A stretch of DNA of 64,000 nucleotides, taken from NCBI RefSeq assembly GCF_015644585.1, contig NZ_JADOBI010000001.1:248001-312000 (forward strand). Reading direction: 5' to 3'. The translations under genes and the position numbers were made by a program. This DNA comes from Rahnella laticis. GTDB taxonomy: Bacteria > Pseudomonadota > Gammaproteobacteria > Enterobacterales > Enterobacteriaceae. The notes beneath the pieces were generated by a model. That model made no database searches. It was not told the origin of the DNA and worked only from the letters and a program-made list of their open reading frames with translations. Shown here piece by piece: positions 1 through 11,282 of the stretch; positions within the stretch are counted from its first letter, which is position 1, and the number at the start of each line of letters is the position of its first letter.

Positions 1-342
1 GCACGTACCCATTCAACGTACGGCAATATTGATGTCTTGCAGTCCGCGTGCCGTCAGGAAGTCTGGATCAACCCGATGGATGCGCAAACCCGTGGCATCC
101 AAAACGGCGACAAAGTGAAAGTTTTCAATGACCGTGGCGAAGTCCGCGTGGCCGCAAAAGTCACGCCCCGCATCATGCCCGGCGTTGTGGCTATGGGACA
201 GGGCGCATGGCATCAGGCCAATATGAGCGGTGATCGTATTGACCATGGTGCCTGCATGAACACGCTGACAACTCAGCGGCCTTCGCCTCTCGCGAAGGGG
301 AATCCTCAACATACCAATCTGATTCAAATAGAAAAAGTCTAA
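1..342 (+). CDS. DMSO reductase-type catalytic subunit, C-terminal end (partial)
   Basis: The frame is open from base 1 and ends in TAA at 340-342, so only the last 113 residues of a longer gene are seen. They align without gaps over most of their length with the end of the DmsA encoded just downstream: both share THSTYGN, CRQE, WINPMDA, NDRGEVR, AAKVTPR, MPGVVA and the RPSPLAKGNP block. This is the molybdopterin-dinucleotide-binding domain of the DMSO reductase family. It is therefore the first of two tandem catalytic-subunit genes, like the ynfE-ynfF pair of E. coli. Whether the full protein is an S/N-oxide or a selenate-type reductase cannot be judged from this fragment. An 83-nt gap with a hairpin separates it from dmsA. 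Confidence 0.9.
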   Translation, partial: ARTHSTYGNIDVLQSACRQEVWINPMDAQTRGIQNGDKVKVFNDRGEVRVAAKVTPRIMPGVVAMGQGAWHQANMSGDRIDHGACMNTLTTQRPSPLAKGNPQHTNLIQIEKV

Positions 343-391
343 AGAAGCGACGGACAAAGAGCCAGGCTCAGTGACACGGTTGTTAAATTTT

Positions 392-410
392 CGCCCCTTA
401 AAACGGGGCG
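392..410 (+). other. Intercistronic hairpin upstream of dmsA
   Basis: CGCCCC (392-397) pairs perfectly with GGGGCG (405-410) around a 7-nt loop, between the end of the first catalytic-subunit gene and dmsA. No T-run follows, so it is not a typical terminator. It ends 4 nt before the dmsA Shine-Dalgarno sequence (GGAG, 415-418). It may stabilise or separate the two cistrons (inference). Confidence 0.5.
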
Positions 411-425
411 TAAGCGGAGTATGTA

Positions 426-2873
426 ATGTCGGAACAAAACAGAACTAAATCCGGTTCAGGTAGCGGGATCAGCCGCCGCGAACTGGTCAAAGGAACTACG
501 CTGGCCGGGATGGCCGCCGCAGTAGGGGGAATATCGCTGCCGTTCAAATCTGTGCGGGCAGATTCAGTCCCCGCGACGACAAAAACGGCCGAAGAGAAAA
601 TCGTCTGGAGTGCGTGCACGGTCAACTGCGGCAGCCGTTGTCCGCTCAGAATGCACGTGGTGGACGACGAAATTCGATACGTCGAAACCGACAATACCGG
701 CGACGATGATTATGAGGCGCTGCATCAGGTACGGGCCTGTTTGCGCGGGCGTTCAATGCGCCGTCGTGTTTACAATCCTGACCGCCTGAAATACCCGATG
801 AAGCGCGTCGGCAAACGCGGTGAAGGCAAATTTAAGCCAATCAGCTGGGATGAAGCGTTCGACACGCTGGCCGGCAGCCTGAAAGACATTATTCAGCGTT
901 TTGGCAATGAAGCGATTTATCTGAACTACGGCACCGGCACGCTGGGCGGCACCATGACGCGTTCATGGCCGCCGGGTAAAACCCTGATTGCGCGCCTGAT
1001 GAACTGCTGCGGCGGTTATCTCAATCATTACGGCGATTACAGCTCCGCACAGATTGCCGCCGGTCTGAATTATACCTACGGCGGCTGGGCGGACGGCAAC
1101 AGCCCTTCAGATATTGAAAACAGTAAGCTGGTGGTGCTGTTCGGGAATAATCCGGGCGAAACCCGCATGAGTGGCGGTGGCGTTACGTATTACCTTGAGC
1201 AGGCTCGCCAGAAGTCCAACGCCCGCATGATTATTGTCGATCCACGTTATACCGATACCGGTGCGGGTCGTGAAGATGAATGGGTGCCAATTCGCCCGGG
1301 TACCGACGGGGCGCTGGCGGCTGCGCTGGCTCACGTGATGATTACCGAAAATCTGGTCGATCAGCCGTTCCTCGATAAATATTGCGTCGGTTACGATGAG
1401 AAAACCTTACCGGCTGGTGTCCCGCAGAATGCGCATTATAAAGCCTATATTCTCGGCGATGGTCCGGATGGTATTGCGAAAACGCCTGCGTGGGCAGCAA
1501 AAATCACCGGCATTTCTGTCGATAAAATCGTGAAGCTGGGACGTGAAATTGGTCAGGCAAAACCGGCCTTTATCACTCAGGGCTGGGGGCCGCAGCGCCA
1601 TGCAAACGGCGAAATTGCAACCCGTGCCATTGCGATGCTGGCGATTCTGACCGGCAACGTGGGCGTTCACGGCGGTAATTCCGGTGCGCGCGAAGGTTCG
1701 TACGAAATCCCGTTTGTACGCATGCCGACGTTTGAAAATCCAATTCAGACCAGCATTTCCATGTTCCTCTGGACCGACGCTATCGTCCGAGGCCCGGAAA
1801 TGACGGCCACCAAAGACGGTGTTCGTGGTAAGGCCAAACTGGATATGCCGATCAAGTTTATCTGGAACTACGCCGGTAACTGTCTGATCAATCAGCATTC
1901 TGATATCAACCGTACGCATGACATTCTGCAGGACGATACGCAATGCGAAATGATCGTGGTGATTGATAATCACATGACGTCGTCAGCGAAATATGCCGAC
2001 ATTATTTTGCCGGACTGTACGGCGTCGGAGCAGATGGATTTTTGCCTGGATGCTTCCTGCGGCAGCATGGACTACATCATTTTTGCCGACCAGGCGATCA
2101 AGCCACGTTTCCAGTGCAAAAATATTTATGAAATGACCTCTGAACTGGCGCGCCGTATGGGCGTTGAGCAGAAGTTTACGGAAGGGCGCACACAGGAAGA
2201 GTGGATGCGTCATCTGTATCAGCAATCCCGCGAAGCACTGCCGGAACTGCCGGATTTCGACACATTCCGTAAACAGGGCATGTTCAAGAAACGCGATCCT
2301 GAACAGCATCACGTGGCGTATAAAGCGTTCCGCGAAGATCCGGTTGCCAATCCGCTGGATACGCCTTCCGGCAAAATCGAAATCTACTCGGCAGAGCTGG
2401 CAAAAATTGCCGCCGAATGGGAACTCGCCAAAGAAGATGTGATTGACCCGCTGCCGGTTTATGCCGCCGGTTTTGAGAACTATGACGACCCCCTGGCCAG
2501 CAAATATCCCCTGCAACTTACCGGTTTCCATTACAAAGCACGCACCCATTCAACCTACGGCAACGTCGACGTACTCAAAGCAGCCTGTCGTCAGGAAATG
2601 TGGATCAACCCGATGGATGCTTCACTGCGGGGTATCGCGAACGGCGACATGATCCGTATTTACAACGACCGCGGTGAAGTGCGTATTGCCGCCAAAGTGA
2701 CGCCACGCATGATGCCGGGTGTTGTCGCGCTCAGCGAAGGTGCCTGGTATTCCCCCGACAGTAAAAAGATCGACCGCGCGGGCAGCATCAACGTACTGAC
2801 GTCTCAAAGGCCTTCACCGCTGGCGAAAGGTAACCCCTCTCACACCAACCTTGTGCAAGTGGCTAAGGTTTAA
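426..2873 (+). CDS. dmsA: Anaerobic dimethyl sulfoxide reductase catalytic subunit DmsA
   Basis: Molybdenum (bis-MGD) subunit that reduces DMSO and related S/N-oxides at the end of anaerobic respiration, on the outer face of the inner membrane. The 815-residue length matches E. coli DmsA (about 814). The N-terminus carries a Tat signal with SRRELVKG (Arg17-Arg18) and a hydrophobic stretch ending near KSVRA. Cys64, Cys68, Cys72 and Cys105 form the expected FS0 [4Fe-4S] site (CTVNCGSRC, then QVRACLRGRS). Ser180 in TRSWPPG is the likely Mo-ligand serine. The MGD-binding domain closes the protein. GGAG at 415-418 supports the ATG at 426. It is followed directly by dmsB, dmsC, dmsD and a NapF-type ferredoxin gene, so these form one operon. 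Confidence 0.96.
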   Translation: MSEQNRTKSGSGSGISRRELVKGTTLAGMAAAVGGISLPFKSVRADSVPATTKTAEEKIVWSACTVNCGSRCPLRMHVVDDEIRYVETDNTGDDDYEALHQVRACLRGRSMRRRVYNPDRLKYPMKRVGKRGEGKFKPISWDEAFDTLAGSLKDIIQRFGNEAIYLNYGTGTLGGTMTRSWPPGKTLIARLMNCCGGYLNHYGDYSSAQIAAGLNYTYGGWADGNSPSDIENSKLVVLFGNNPGETRMSGGGVTYYLEQARQKSNARMIIVDPRYTDTGAGREDEWVPIRPGTDGALAAALAHVMITENLVDQPFLDKYCVGYDEKTLPAGVPQNAHYKAYILGDGPDGIAKTPAWAAKITGISVDKIVKLGREIGQAKPAFITQGWGPQRHANGEIATRAIAMLAILTGNVGVHGGNSGAREGSYEIPFVRMPTFENPIQTSISMFLWTDAIVRGPEMTATKDGVRGKAKLDMPIKFIWNYAGNCLINQHSDINRTHDILQDDTQCEMIVVIDNHMTSSAKYADIILPDCTASEQMDFCLDASCGSMDYIIFADQAIKPRFQCKNIYEMTSELARRMGVEQKFTEGRTQEEWMRHLYQQSREALPELPDFDTFRKQGMFKKRDPEQHHVAYKAFREDPVANPLDTPSGKIEIYSAELAKIAAEWELAKEDVIDPLPVYAAGFENYDDPLASKYPLQLTGFHYKARTHSTYGNVDVLKAACRQEMWINPMDASLRGIANGDMIRIYNDRGEVRIAAKVTPRMMPGVVALSEGAWYSPDSKKIDRAGSINVLTSQRPSPLAKGNPSHTNLVQVAKV

Positions 2874-2884
2874 TGGAGCAAAAC

Positions 2885-3502
2885 ATGACAACTCAATATG
2901 GATTTTATATTGATTCAAGCCGCTGCACAGGCTGCAAAACCTGCGAGCTGGCCTGTAAGGATTTCAAAAATCTGACGCCTGACGTCAGTTTCCGCCGGGT
3001 ATACGAATATGCCGGTGGCGACTGGCAACAGGATGGCGATGGCTGGCATCAGAACGTCTTCGCTTATTACCTGTCGATTTCCTGCAACCACTGCGCGGAT
3101 CCGGCCTGCACGAAAGTTTGCCCGAGCGGCGCCATGCATAAACGGGAAGACGGTTTTGTGGTGGTCAATGAAGACGTGTGCATCGGTTGCCGTTACTGCC
3201 ATATGGCGTGTCCGTACGGTGCGCCGCAGTACAACGAAGCCAAAGGTCATATGACGAAATGCGACGGCTGTTACGAGCGGATCGCGGAAGGCAAGAAGCC
3301 TATTTGCGTTGAATCCTGCCCGCTGCGCGCGCTGGATATGGCACCGATCGAAGAGCTGCGTGCCAAATACGGCGAACTGGCTGAAGTCGCGCCTTTGCCC
3401 GCTGCACATTTTACTCACCCTAATATCGTCATCAAACCCAATGCGAATTGCCGTCCTGTAGGCGATACCACGGGTTATCTGGCTAACCCGAAGGAGGTTT
3501 GA
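2885..3502 (+). CDS. dmsB: DMSO reductase iron-sulfur subunit DmsB
   Basis: Electron-transfer subunit that passes electrons from the membrane anchor to DmsA. From the ATG at 2885 it has 205 residues and begins MTTQYGFYID, as in E. coli. Four ferredoxin-type cysteine groups hold four [4Fe-4S] clusters: CTGCKTCELACK, CNHCADPACTKVCP, CIGCRYCHMACP and CDGCYERIAEGKKPICVESCP-like spacing. An upstream in-frame ATG at 2873 overlaps the dmsA stop, but GGAG at 2875-2878 lies 6 nt before the ATG at 2885, which decides the start. There is no signal peptide; the protein is expected to be exported with DmsA by the Tat route (known for the family). Confidence 0.96.
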   Translation: MTTQYGFYIDSSRCTGCKTCELACKDFKNLTPDVSFRRVYEYAGGDWQQDGDGWHQNVFAYYLSISCNHCADPACTKVCPSGAMHKREDGFVVVNEDVCIGCRYCHMACPYGAPQYNEAKGHMTKCDGCYERIAEGKKPICVESCPLRALDMAPIEELRAKYGELAEVAPLPAAHFTHPNIVIKPNANCRPVGDTTGYLANPKEV

Positions 3503-3503
3503 G

Positions 3504-4361
3504 ATGGGAAACGGATGGCATGAATGGCCTTTAATGGTCTTTACGGTTCTCGGGCAATGCGTAGTTGGCGCATTTATTGTGCTGGCGGTTGCATTGCTGA
3601 CCCGGCGTAGCGAAGAAGAATATCGCCGGATCCACCTGTCGATGTTTTTCCTCTGGGTGCTGATGGCGGTGGCTTTTATCGCCTCGGTTCTGCACCTTGG
3701 CTCACCGCTGCGAGCTTTCAATTCTCTCAATCGTCTGGGCGCTTCGCCGCTCAGTAATGAGATCGGCAGTGGCTCACTTTTCTTTGCCTTAGGCGGGATT
3801 TACTGGTTGCTGGCTGTTCTCAACAAAATGCCCCGCGCATTGGGAAAAGTCTGGCTGATCGTGACCATGGTGGCCGGTGTGGGTTTCGTTTATGCCATGT
3901 GCCGTGTTTACGAAATCAATACTGTGCCGACCTGGGATAATGCTTACACCGCGTTCCACTTCGGGCTGACGGTGCTGATTGGCGGCCCGGTTCTGGGGTA
4001 TCTGCTGCTGCGCGGCGCTGATATTAACGGCTGCGCTCTTCGCCTGCTGCCGGTTATCAGTGTCACGGCGCTGGTCGTCAGTATGTGTGTGGTGGTAATG
4101 CAAAGTGCCAGCCTTGCCTCGATCAACAGCGCTGTTCAGGCGGCTTCTGCACTGATCCCGCAATACGGCATGTTGTCAGTTTCACGGCTGGTGCTGATTG
4201 CTTTAGGGCTAGGTTGCTGGATTTGCCCGCTGATACTGCGCAAGCGTTCTGCGTTCGCTTCGATGGTTTTAGCTTTCGTGCTGGTCTTTGCCGGTGAGCT
4301 GATTGGACGTGCGATTTTCTATGGTTTGCATATGACTGTGGGTATGGCCGTCAGCGGCTGA
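3504..4361 (+). CDS. dmsC: DMSO reductase membrane anchor DmsC
   Basis: Polytopic inner-membrane subunit that binds menaquinol and anchors DmsAB. The 285 residues are almost wholly made of hydrophobic segments (about eight), beginning MGNGWHEWPLMVFTVLGQ, which matches the DmsC family start. A near-perfect Shine-Dalgarno AAGGAGGT (3491-3498) inside the end of dmsB sits 5 nt before the ATG, so translation is tied closely to dmsB. A short hairpin (CACGCCG at 4381 with CGGTGTG at 4395) lies in the gap to dmsD. Confidence 0.94.
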   Translation: MGNGWHEWPLMVFTVLGQCVVGAFIVLAVALLTRRSEEEYRRIHLSMFFLWVLMAVAFIASVLHLGSPLRAFNSLNRLGASPLSNEIGSGSLFFALGGIYWLLAVLNKMPRALGKVWLIVTMVAGVGFVYAMCRVYEINTVPTWDNAYTAFHFGLTVLIGGPVLGYLLLRGADINGCALRLLPVISVTALVVSMCVVVMQSASLASINSAVQAASALIPQYGMLSVSRLVLIALGLGCWICPLILRKRSAFASMVLAFVLVFAGELIGRAIFYGLHMTVGMAVSG

Positions 4362-4422
4362 TTTCAGTTCATCAAGAGGACACGCCGGCGGAAGCGGTGT
4401 GCCCCGAAAGAAAGAGTTAACT

Positions 4423-5034
4423 ATGTCCGCAGAATCAATAAGTTTAACCGCGAAGGTATTGGGCGCGATGCTGTTTTATCCCCCGGATTCAGAACAAGTT
4501 CAGCCTCTGATTGTATTGCTGAAAGACAGTGACTGGGCGGCGATGTGGCCCTGCGCAACGCCTGAGGCGAAAGCCCGTGCCGCTGAATTGTTTGCCGGGG
4601 CCGATGCTTCGGCAGAAGAGTTAATTGATGCATGGCAGCGCCTGTTTGTCGGACCTTACGCCTTACCGGCCCCGCCGTGGGGCTCGGTCTATCTCGATAA
4701 AGAATCCGTCATTTTTGGAGATTCCACTCTGGCACTACGCCAGTGGATGCGTGTAAACCACATTGAACCGAATCTGACGCAGGCTGAACCGGAAGATCAC
4801 ATCGGTTTGATGCTGATGATGTCTGCCTGGCTGGCCGAAAATTCGCCGCAACTGCTTGGTGAATTCCTGACTGTGCATTTGATGCCATGGGCAGGGCGTT
4901 ATTTCGAATTGCTGGGAATGAAAGCAGAACATCCGTGGTATGAGGGCGTGGCCGTTCTGGCGAAATCAACGCTTAACGGATGGCGAGAGGCTTTGGTGTT
5001 GAAAGATACTCCGGCGAAGGAATTGTATTTCTGA
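4423..5034 (+). CDS. dmsD: Tat proofreading chaperone DmsD
   Basis: TorD/DmsD-family redox-enzyme maturation protein that binds the Tat leader of DmsA and helps cofactor loading before export. It has 203 residues from the ATG at 4423 (E. coli DmsD 204). Family blocks are visible: AWQRLFVGPYALPAPPWGS, LDKESVIFGDSTLALRQWM and EPEDHIGLMLMM. A GTG at 4399 would add eight residues but no homolog-like sequence, so I prefer the ATG. The stop overlaps the start of the next gene by one base (TGATG), which suggests translational coupling. In E. coli dmsD sits with ynfEFGH, not dmsABC. Confidence 0.93.
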   Translation: MSAESISLTAKVLGAMLFYPPDSEQVQPLIVLLKDSDWAAMWPCATPEAKARAAELFAGADASAEELIDAWQRLFVGPYALPAPPWGSVYLDKESVIFGDSTLALRQWMRVNHIEPNLTQAEPEDHIGLMLMMSAWLAENSPQLLGEFLTVHLMPWAGRYFELLGMKAEHPWYEGVAVLAKSTLNGWREALVLKDTPAKELYF

Positions 5035-5603
5035 TGAGTGACCCACGGGATAGCCGCTATTATCACGCCTGGATGAGCAGCCGGGTTGTCAGCCGCCGGG
5101 GGTTATTCCGTGGATTATTGTCATCCGCAAAGCGGCCTGAAGAAGAAAATACGGTCGCCGGAGATTTGCGCCAGCGGGCTGCACCGCGTCCACCGCAGGC
5201 GCTGGCAGAACCGCTTTTCCTCAAACAATGCAACGGCTGCGAGCATTGCACGGATGTCTGTCCGGTGGGATTACTCAGTGTTGAATCCGGGAAAGCCGTA
5301 CTCAGTATTGATTACGCGGAGTGTGATTTTTGTGGTGCCTGTACAAAGGCCTGTGACAGCGGTGCGCTGGACCTGAGCATTGTGTCGGATACGGGCTTGC
5401 GTCCGGCGATTCTGCCGCAGTGTTTGGGGCGCATGGATGATTTGTGCAGGATGTGCGAAATTGCGTGTCCGCGCACGGCAATATTTTTTAATCAACAGAA
5501 TCAACCTTCCGTAGATAATCAGAAGTGTGACGGCTGCGGGAAATGCAAACTTGTTTGTTATCATGGTGATATTCAGTTGTCATTGAAGCGTCATGATTCC
5601 TGA
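5034..5603 (+). CDS. napF: NapF-type ferredoxin of the DMSO reductase operon
   Basis: A 189-residue cytoplasmic iron-sulfur protein related to NapF. Four cysteine groups are visible: CNGCEHCTDVCP, CDFCGACTKACD, LCRMCEIACP and CDGCGKCKLVC. As in NapF the third group is irregular. A SRRGLFRG motif lies near residue 20, but no hydrophobic signal segment follows, so export is not expected. It begins on the last base of dmsD. No nap (periplasmic nitrate reductase) genes are in the window; the context instead suggests a role in Fe-S assembly or electron supply for the DMSO reductase (inference). The symbol follows homology only; the gene is not part of a nap operon here. Confidence 0.85.
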   Translation: MSDPRDSRYYHAWMSSRVVSRRGLFRGLLSSAKRPEEENTVAGDLRQRAAPRPPQALAEPLFLKQCNGCEHCTDVCPVGLLSVESGKAVLSIDYAECDFCGACTKACDSGALDLSIVSDTGLRPAILPQCLGRMDDLCRMCEIACPRTAIFFNQQNQPSVDNQKCDGCGKCKLVCYHGDIQLSLKRHDS

Positions 5604-5736
5604 TCTCTTTGCTTGATTAGCGATTTCAATCATCACCCCGCAGTTTGTGCGCAGGCCTCTTTTTGCCAGATTGACATTTTGTTGGCCGGTGGCATGATGC
5701 GCGCAATTTCCCCGATTTTGTGGTCGTCAACAACCT

Positions 5737-6882
5737 ATGTCCGCCTATTCCCGTCCCGTCTCTCTGCTGTTGTGCGGACTTCTCCTGCTGACGATTTCTA
5801 TCGCCGCTTTAAACACGCTGGTGCCGTTGTGGCTCAGTCACGAACAACTGCCAACCTGGCAGGTCGGGCTTGTCAGTTCATCGTATTTCACCGGCAATTT
5901 GCTGGGTACGCTGATTGCTGGCAGCCTGATCAAACGTATTGGTTTTAACCGCAGCTATTATCTTTCCTGCATCATGTTTGCTGTCGCAACTGCGGGTCTG
6001 GCGCTTTCCATGGACTTCTGGAGCTGGGTTACTGCACGCTTTGTTGCCGGTGTTGGCTGCGCGCTGATCTGGGTTGTCGTGGAAAGTGCCTTGCTGCGCA
6101 GCGGTACGGTGAAGAACCGTGGTCAGCTGCTGGCGGCCTATATGATCATGTATTACATCGGTACCGTGGTCGGGCAGCTGCTGGTCGGCACGGTTCCAAC
6201 GGCGTTGCTGAGCGTGTTGCCGTGGGTTACCGCGCTAATCGTTATTGCCATTCTGCCGATCTTGATGACACATATTGAGAATCAGGACAGCGACCAACCT
6301 CGGCATGCGGTGATGCCGATGTTCAGACGCCGCAACGCCCGTCTCGGGATCAACGGCTGCATCATTTCCGGCATTGTGCTGGGTTCCTTGTATGGCCTGA
6401 TGCCGCTATTCCTTGCGCATCAGGGGATGAGCGATGCGGATGTCGGATACTGGATGGCGCTTCTGGTCAGCGCCGGGATTATCGGGCAATGGCCGGTGGG
6501 GCGTCTGGCCGATCGGTACGGGCGTCTGATGGTACTGCGTATCCAGATTTTCGCCGTGATCCTCGGCAGTATCGCCATGCTGAGCGGTTATGCGATGGCG
6601 CCGACGTTGTTCATTCTCGGATGCGCGGGTTTCACGTTGTATCCGGTTGCGATGTCATGGGCTTGCGAGAAAGTCAATTCTGAAGAGCTGGTCGCGATGA
6701 ATCAGGCATTACTGATGAGTTACACCATCGGCAGCCTGGCGGGCCCGACGATGACCGCGATACTGATGCAGAGTTATTCTGACCGGTTGTTGTTTGTGAT
6801 GATTGCTGTAGTTTCACTGGTTTATCTGGTGATGCTGATGCGCAAAGCCGACCATCATCATAATCCGGTGGCAACGGCCTGA
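5737..6882 (+). CDS. ycaD: MFS transporter YcaD
   Basis: Major facilitator superfamily inner-membrane protein of 381 residues (E. coli YcaD 382) with about twelve hydrophobic segments. The start ([19 protein letters not shown]) and inner blocks such as [43 protein letters not shown] and [19 protein letters not shown] match YcaD. An MFS motif-A-like loop, GRLADRYGR, lies in the second half. The substrate is unknown. No good Shine-Dalgarno precedes the ATG. It ends at a strong shared terminator facing pflA. ycaC, present before ycaD in E. coli, is missing here. Confidence 0.92.
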   Translation: MSAYSRPVSLLLCGLLLLTISIAALNTLVPLWLSHEQLPTWQVGLVSSSYFTGNLLGTLIAGSLIKRIGFNRSYYLSCIMFAVATAGLALSMDFWSWVTARFVAGVGCALIWVVVESALLRSGTVKNRGQLLAAYMIMYYIGTVVGQLLVGTVPTALLSVLPWVTALIVIAILPILMTHIENQDSDQPRHAVMPMFRRRNARLGINGCIISGIVLGSLYGLMPLFLAHQGMSDADVGYWMALLVSAGIIGQWPVGRLADRYGRLMVLRIQIFAVILGSIAMLSGYAMAPTLFILGCAGFTLYPVAMSWACEKVNSEELVAMNQALLMSYTIGSLAGPTMTAILMQSYSDRLLFVMIAVVSLVYLVMLMRKADHHHNPVATA

Positions 6883-6914
6883 TCTGAACCTTTCAGAATG
6901 AATGCCTTCAACAC

Positions 6915-6942
6915 AAAAAAGACGCCTGAAGGCGTCTTTTTT
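6915..6942. terminator. Bidirectional terminator between ycaD and pflA
   Basis: A perfect 12-bp stem (AAAAAAGACGCC with GGCGTCTTTTTT) closes a TGAA loop. The A and T runs at its edges make it usable from both strands, for ycaD (+) and pflA (-). Confidence 0.9.
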
Positions 6943-6976
6943 ATGGGCAACAATTTTACAGGAAACAAGCAGCTCA

Positions 6977-7717
6977 TTAATAAATGACTTTGTGTCCGTA
7001 GCTGGCAAGAATATTTTTCACGCGTTCCATAATTTCTTTGGTCGGTGGGTTCACGCCATCCAGACCATATTTCTCACCCATCGCAGTCCATTTGTGTTTG
7101 CCCAGTTCATGATATGGCAACAGTTCAATCTTCTCGATGTTCGTCATATCTTTGGTGAACTCACCGAGTTTGTGCGCGGAATCATCATCATCCGACCAGC
7201 CCGGCACAACAACATAACGGATCCAGGTACGCTGATTACGTTTAGCCAGATAGCGGGCAAAATCCAGGGTACGGTGGTTAGAGACGCCGACCAGATTCTG
7301 GTGGATATCGTCGTTCATCTGTTTCAGATCGAGCATTACCAGATCTGAGACATCCAGTAATTCGTCGATCACCGGATCATAACGGCGGACAAAACCGTTG
7401 GTGTCCAGACAGGTGTTAATGCCTTCTTTCTGACATGCGCGGAACCAGTCACGCACGAATTCAGCCTGAAGGATTGCTTCGCCACCAGAAGCCGTTACGC
7501 CGCCGCCAGAGGCATTCATAAAGTGGCGATAGGTCACCACTTCTTTCATTAAGTCATCGACATTGATCTCTTTCCCGCCATGTGTGTCCCAGGTATCGCG
7601 ATTGTGGCAATACATGCAACGCATCAGGCAACCCTGGAAAAATACAATGAAACGGATACCTGGGCCGTCAACGGTGCCACAGGATTCATATGAGTGGATG
7701 CGACCTTGAACTGACAT
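6977..7717 (-). CDS. pflA: Pyruvate formate-lyase-activating enzyme PflA
   Basis: Radical SAM enzyme that places the glycyl radical on PflB under anaerobic conditions. It has 246 residues, the E. coli length. The [4Fe-4S] motif CLMRCMYC (Cys30, Cys34, Cys37) and the following [13 protein letters not shown] block are typical of PflA activases. GGAG lies about 11 nt before the ATG. It is downstream of pflB in the same direction but separated by 269 nt containing several hairpins, so it may be transcribed by read-through or from its own promoter. Confidence 0.97.
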   Translation of the reverse strand: MSVQGRIHSYESCGTVDGPGIRFIVFFQGCLMRCMYCHNRDTWDTHGGKEINVDDLMKEVVTYRHFMNASGGGVTASGGEAILQAEFVRDWFRACQKEGINTCLDTNGFVRRYDPVIDELLDVSDLVMLDLKQMNDDIHQNLVGVSNHRTLDFARYLAKRNQRTWIRYVVVPGWSDDDDSAHKLGEFTKDMTNIEKIELLPYHELGKHKWTAMGEKYGLDGVNPPTKEIMERVKNILASYGHKVIY

Positions 7718-7814
7718 TGCGGGTTATTCTCCATATTGACCAATGAATAGCAGTCTAAATGTGCGGATGCTGGCCTGGCAGAGATAAACTGGAAACCACA
7801 TGTTTATGATACCA

Positions 7815-7837
7815 GACAATCAATAAGGTTGATTGTC
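7815..7837. repeat. Hairpin in the pflB-pflA gap (nearest pflA)
   Basis: GACAATCAA and TTGATTGTC form a perfect 9-bp stem with a 5-nt loop. No T-run follows on either strand. It belongs to an array of four hairpins between pflB and pflA. Confidence 0.7.
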
Positions 7838-7854
7838 AGCAATGGCGGTACTGC

Positions 7855-7891
7855 TTTGCCAGAGGTCCACAACGTATAGCGCTCTGGCAAA
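7855..7891. repeat. Hairpin with a long loop in the pflB-pflA gap
   Basis: TTTGCCAGAG (7855-7864) and CTCTGGCAAA (7882-7891) form a perfect 10-bp stem around a 17-nt loop. Bases 7866-7875 (one stem base plus loop) are the exact reverse complement of 7942-7951 inside the terminator hairpin, so the two structures could pair with each other. Confidence 0.7.
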
Positions 7892-7895
7892 ACAG

Positions 7896-7912
7896 ACTGT
7901 CTCGAAGACAGT
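7896..7912. repeat. Short hairpin in the pflB-pflA gap
   Basis: ACTGTCT and AGACAGT form a perfect 7-bp stem with a 3-nt loop. It sits between the long-loop hairpin and the pflB terminator. Confidence 0.6.
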
Positions 7913-7932
7913 GCGGGCAGGGAGGATGAAAC

Positions 7933-7957
7933 AAAGGCTCCACGTTGTGGAGCCTTT
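7933..7957. terminator. Terminator downstream of pflB
   Basis: AAAGGCTCCAC and GTGGAGCCTTT form a perfect 11-bp stem with a 3-nt loop, 30 nt after the pflB stop. The T tract is better on the plus strand (TTTTTATAT) than on the minus strand (TTTGTTTC), so termination of the pflB transcript may be partial, allowing read-through to pflA. Confidence 0.75.
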
Positions 7958-7986
7958 TTATATCACGCTAAAGTATCAGCAGATTA

Positions 7987-10269
<2,283 letters not shown>

Positions 10270-10343
10270 TTTGCACCTACCTTCTAATTTGGATTTCTTA
10301 AAAATCGCGTGTAAAACTGTCGTAACAAGAGTGCCACGTTGTA

Positions 10344-11201
10344 TCAGTGGTGCTTCTCATCGCGAAGATATATGACCCAATACGTTAACCCTACCAGCAA
10401 ACCGCCCCCGATGATGTTACCGATGGTCACAGGAATGAGATTGTCGATGATAAAGTTAGTGATGTTCAGTTCTGCGAATTGTGCCGGAGTTGCGCCGACA
10501 GCCTGCCAGAATTCTGGTGTCGCAAAGTTCTTCACTACGATGCCTAAAGGGATCATGAACATGTTGGCAATGCTGTGCTCGAAACCGCTGGCGACGAACA
10601 TGCCGACGGGGAGGATCATTGCGAACATTTTGTCCATCAGACTGCGGCCGGAGTAACTCATCCATACCGCCAGGCAAACCATCAGGTTAGCCAGAATCCC
10701 CAGACAAACGGCTTCAATAAACGTGTGATGCATTTTATGGTCAGCAGTTTGCAGAACGTTCAGTCCCCACAAACCATTATCGACCATATACTCACCTGAG
10801 AACCAAATCAGTGCGACAAAGAACAGACAGCCGATAAGGTTACCAATATAGACATTGACCCAGTTACGGGCCAATTGCCCCCAGGTGATACGCCCGCTGG
10901 CTTTCGCAATCACGATAAGCACAGTGGAAGTAAACAGGTCAGCGCCGCAAACGACGACCAGCATCAAACCCAGTGAGAAGCAGATGCCCCCAACGAGTTT
11001 TGCGAGGCCGTAAGGAACGGTGCCGGTGCCTGTGGTGGCAGTGATATAAAAAGCAAAGGCGATAGAAATAAAGACGCCAGCAGTAATGGCTAAAAAGAAT
11101 GTTTTTAACGGCTGTTTGGTGGCTTTATAAACGCCGGCATCTTCAGCAACTTTCGCTGTAGCGGCGGGTAATATTAGATCGAAGGGGTTGTCAGCTTTCA
11201 C
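10344..11201 (-). CDS. focA: Formate channel FocA
   Basis: Pentameric inner-membrane formate/nitrite-family channel that exports, and can re-import, the formate made by PflB. It has 285 residues beginning [13 protein letters not shown] after the initiator, with about six membrane segments and conserved blocks such as [31 protein letters not shown] and [12 protein letters not shown]. The start codon is GTG (11201-11199); the adjacent ATG at 11203 is in another frame. AAGAGAG lies just upstream on the minus strand. First gene of the focA-pflB operon, with an FNR-like box and -10 element upstream. Confidence 0.97.
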   Translation of the reverse strand: MKADNPFDLILPAATAKVAEDAGVYKATKQPLKTFFLAITAGVFISIAFAFYITATTGTGTVPYGLAKLVGGICFSLGLMLVVVCGADLFTSTVLIVIAKASGRITWGQLARNWVNVYIGNLIGCLFFVALIWFSGEYMVDNGLWGLNVLQTADHKMHHTFIEAVCLGILANLMVCLAVWMSYSGRSLMDKMFAMILPVGMFVASGFEHSIANMFMIPLGIVVKNFATPEFWQAVGATPAQFAELNITNFIIDNLIPVTIGNIIGGGLLVGLTYWVIYLRDEKHH

Positions 11202-11253
11202 ATTAACTCTCTTATTCAGGGCTATGCACTGCGCAACGAGATACTAGCAAAGC

Positions 11254-11282
11254 AGTATAACGTAAAAATTGACGTGGATCAT
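11254..11282 (-). promoter_or_regulatory. focA-pflB promoter with FNR-like box
   Basis: Read on the minus strand, ATGATccacGTCAA (11282-11269) matches the FNR consensus TTGATnnnnATCAA at 8 of 10 defined bases. It is followed 9 nt later by TATACT (11259-11254), a good -10 hexamer. Anaerobic activation by FNR (and ArcA) is established for pfl in E. coli; here it is inferred from position and sequence. Confidence 0.6.

Noticed and set aside
2915-3730. 271-codon minus-strand ORF opposite dmsB and dmsC
   Set aside because: It is the antisense shadow of clear, conserved genes; its protein is low-complexity and resembles no family.
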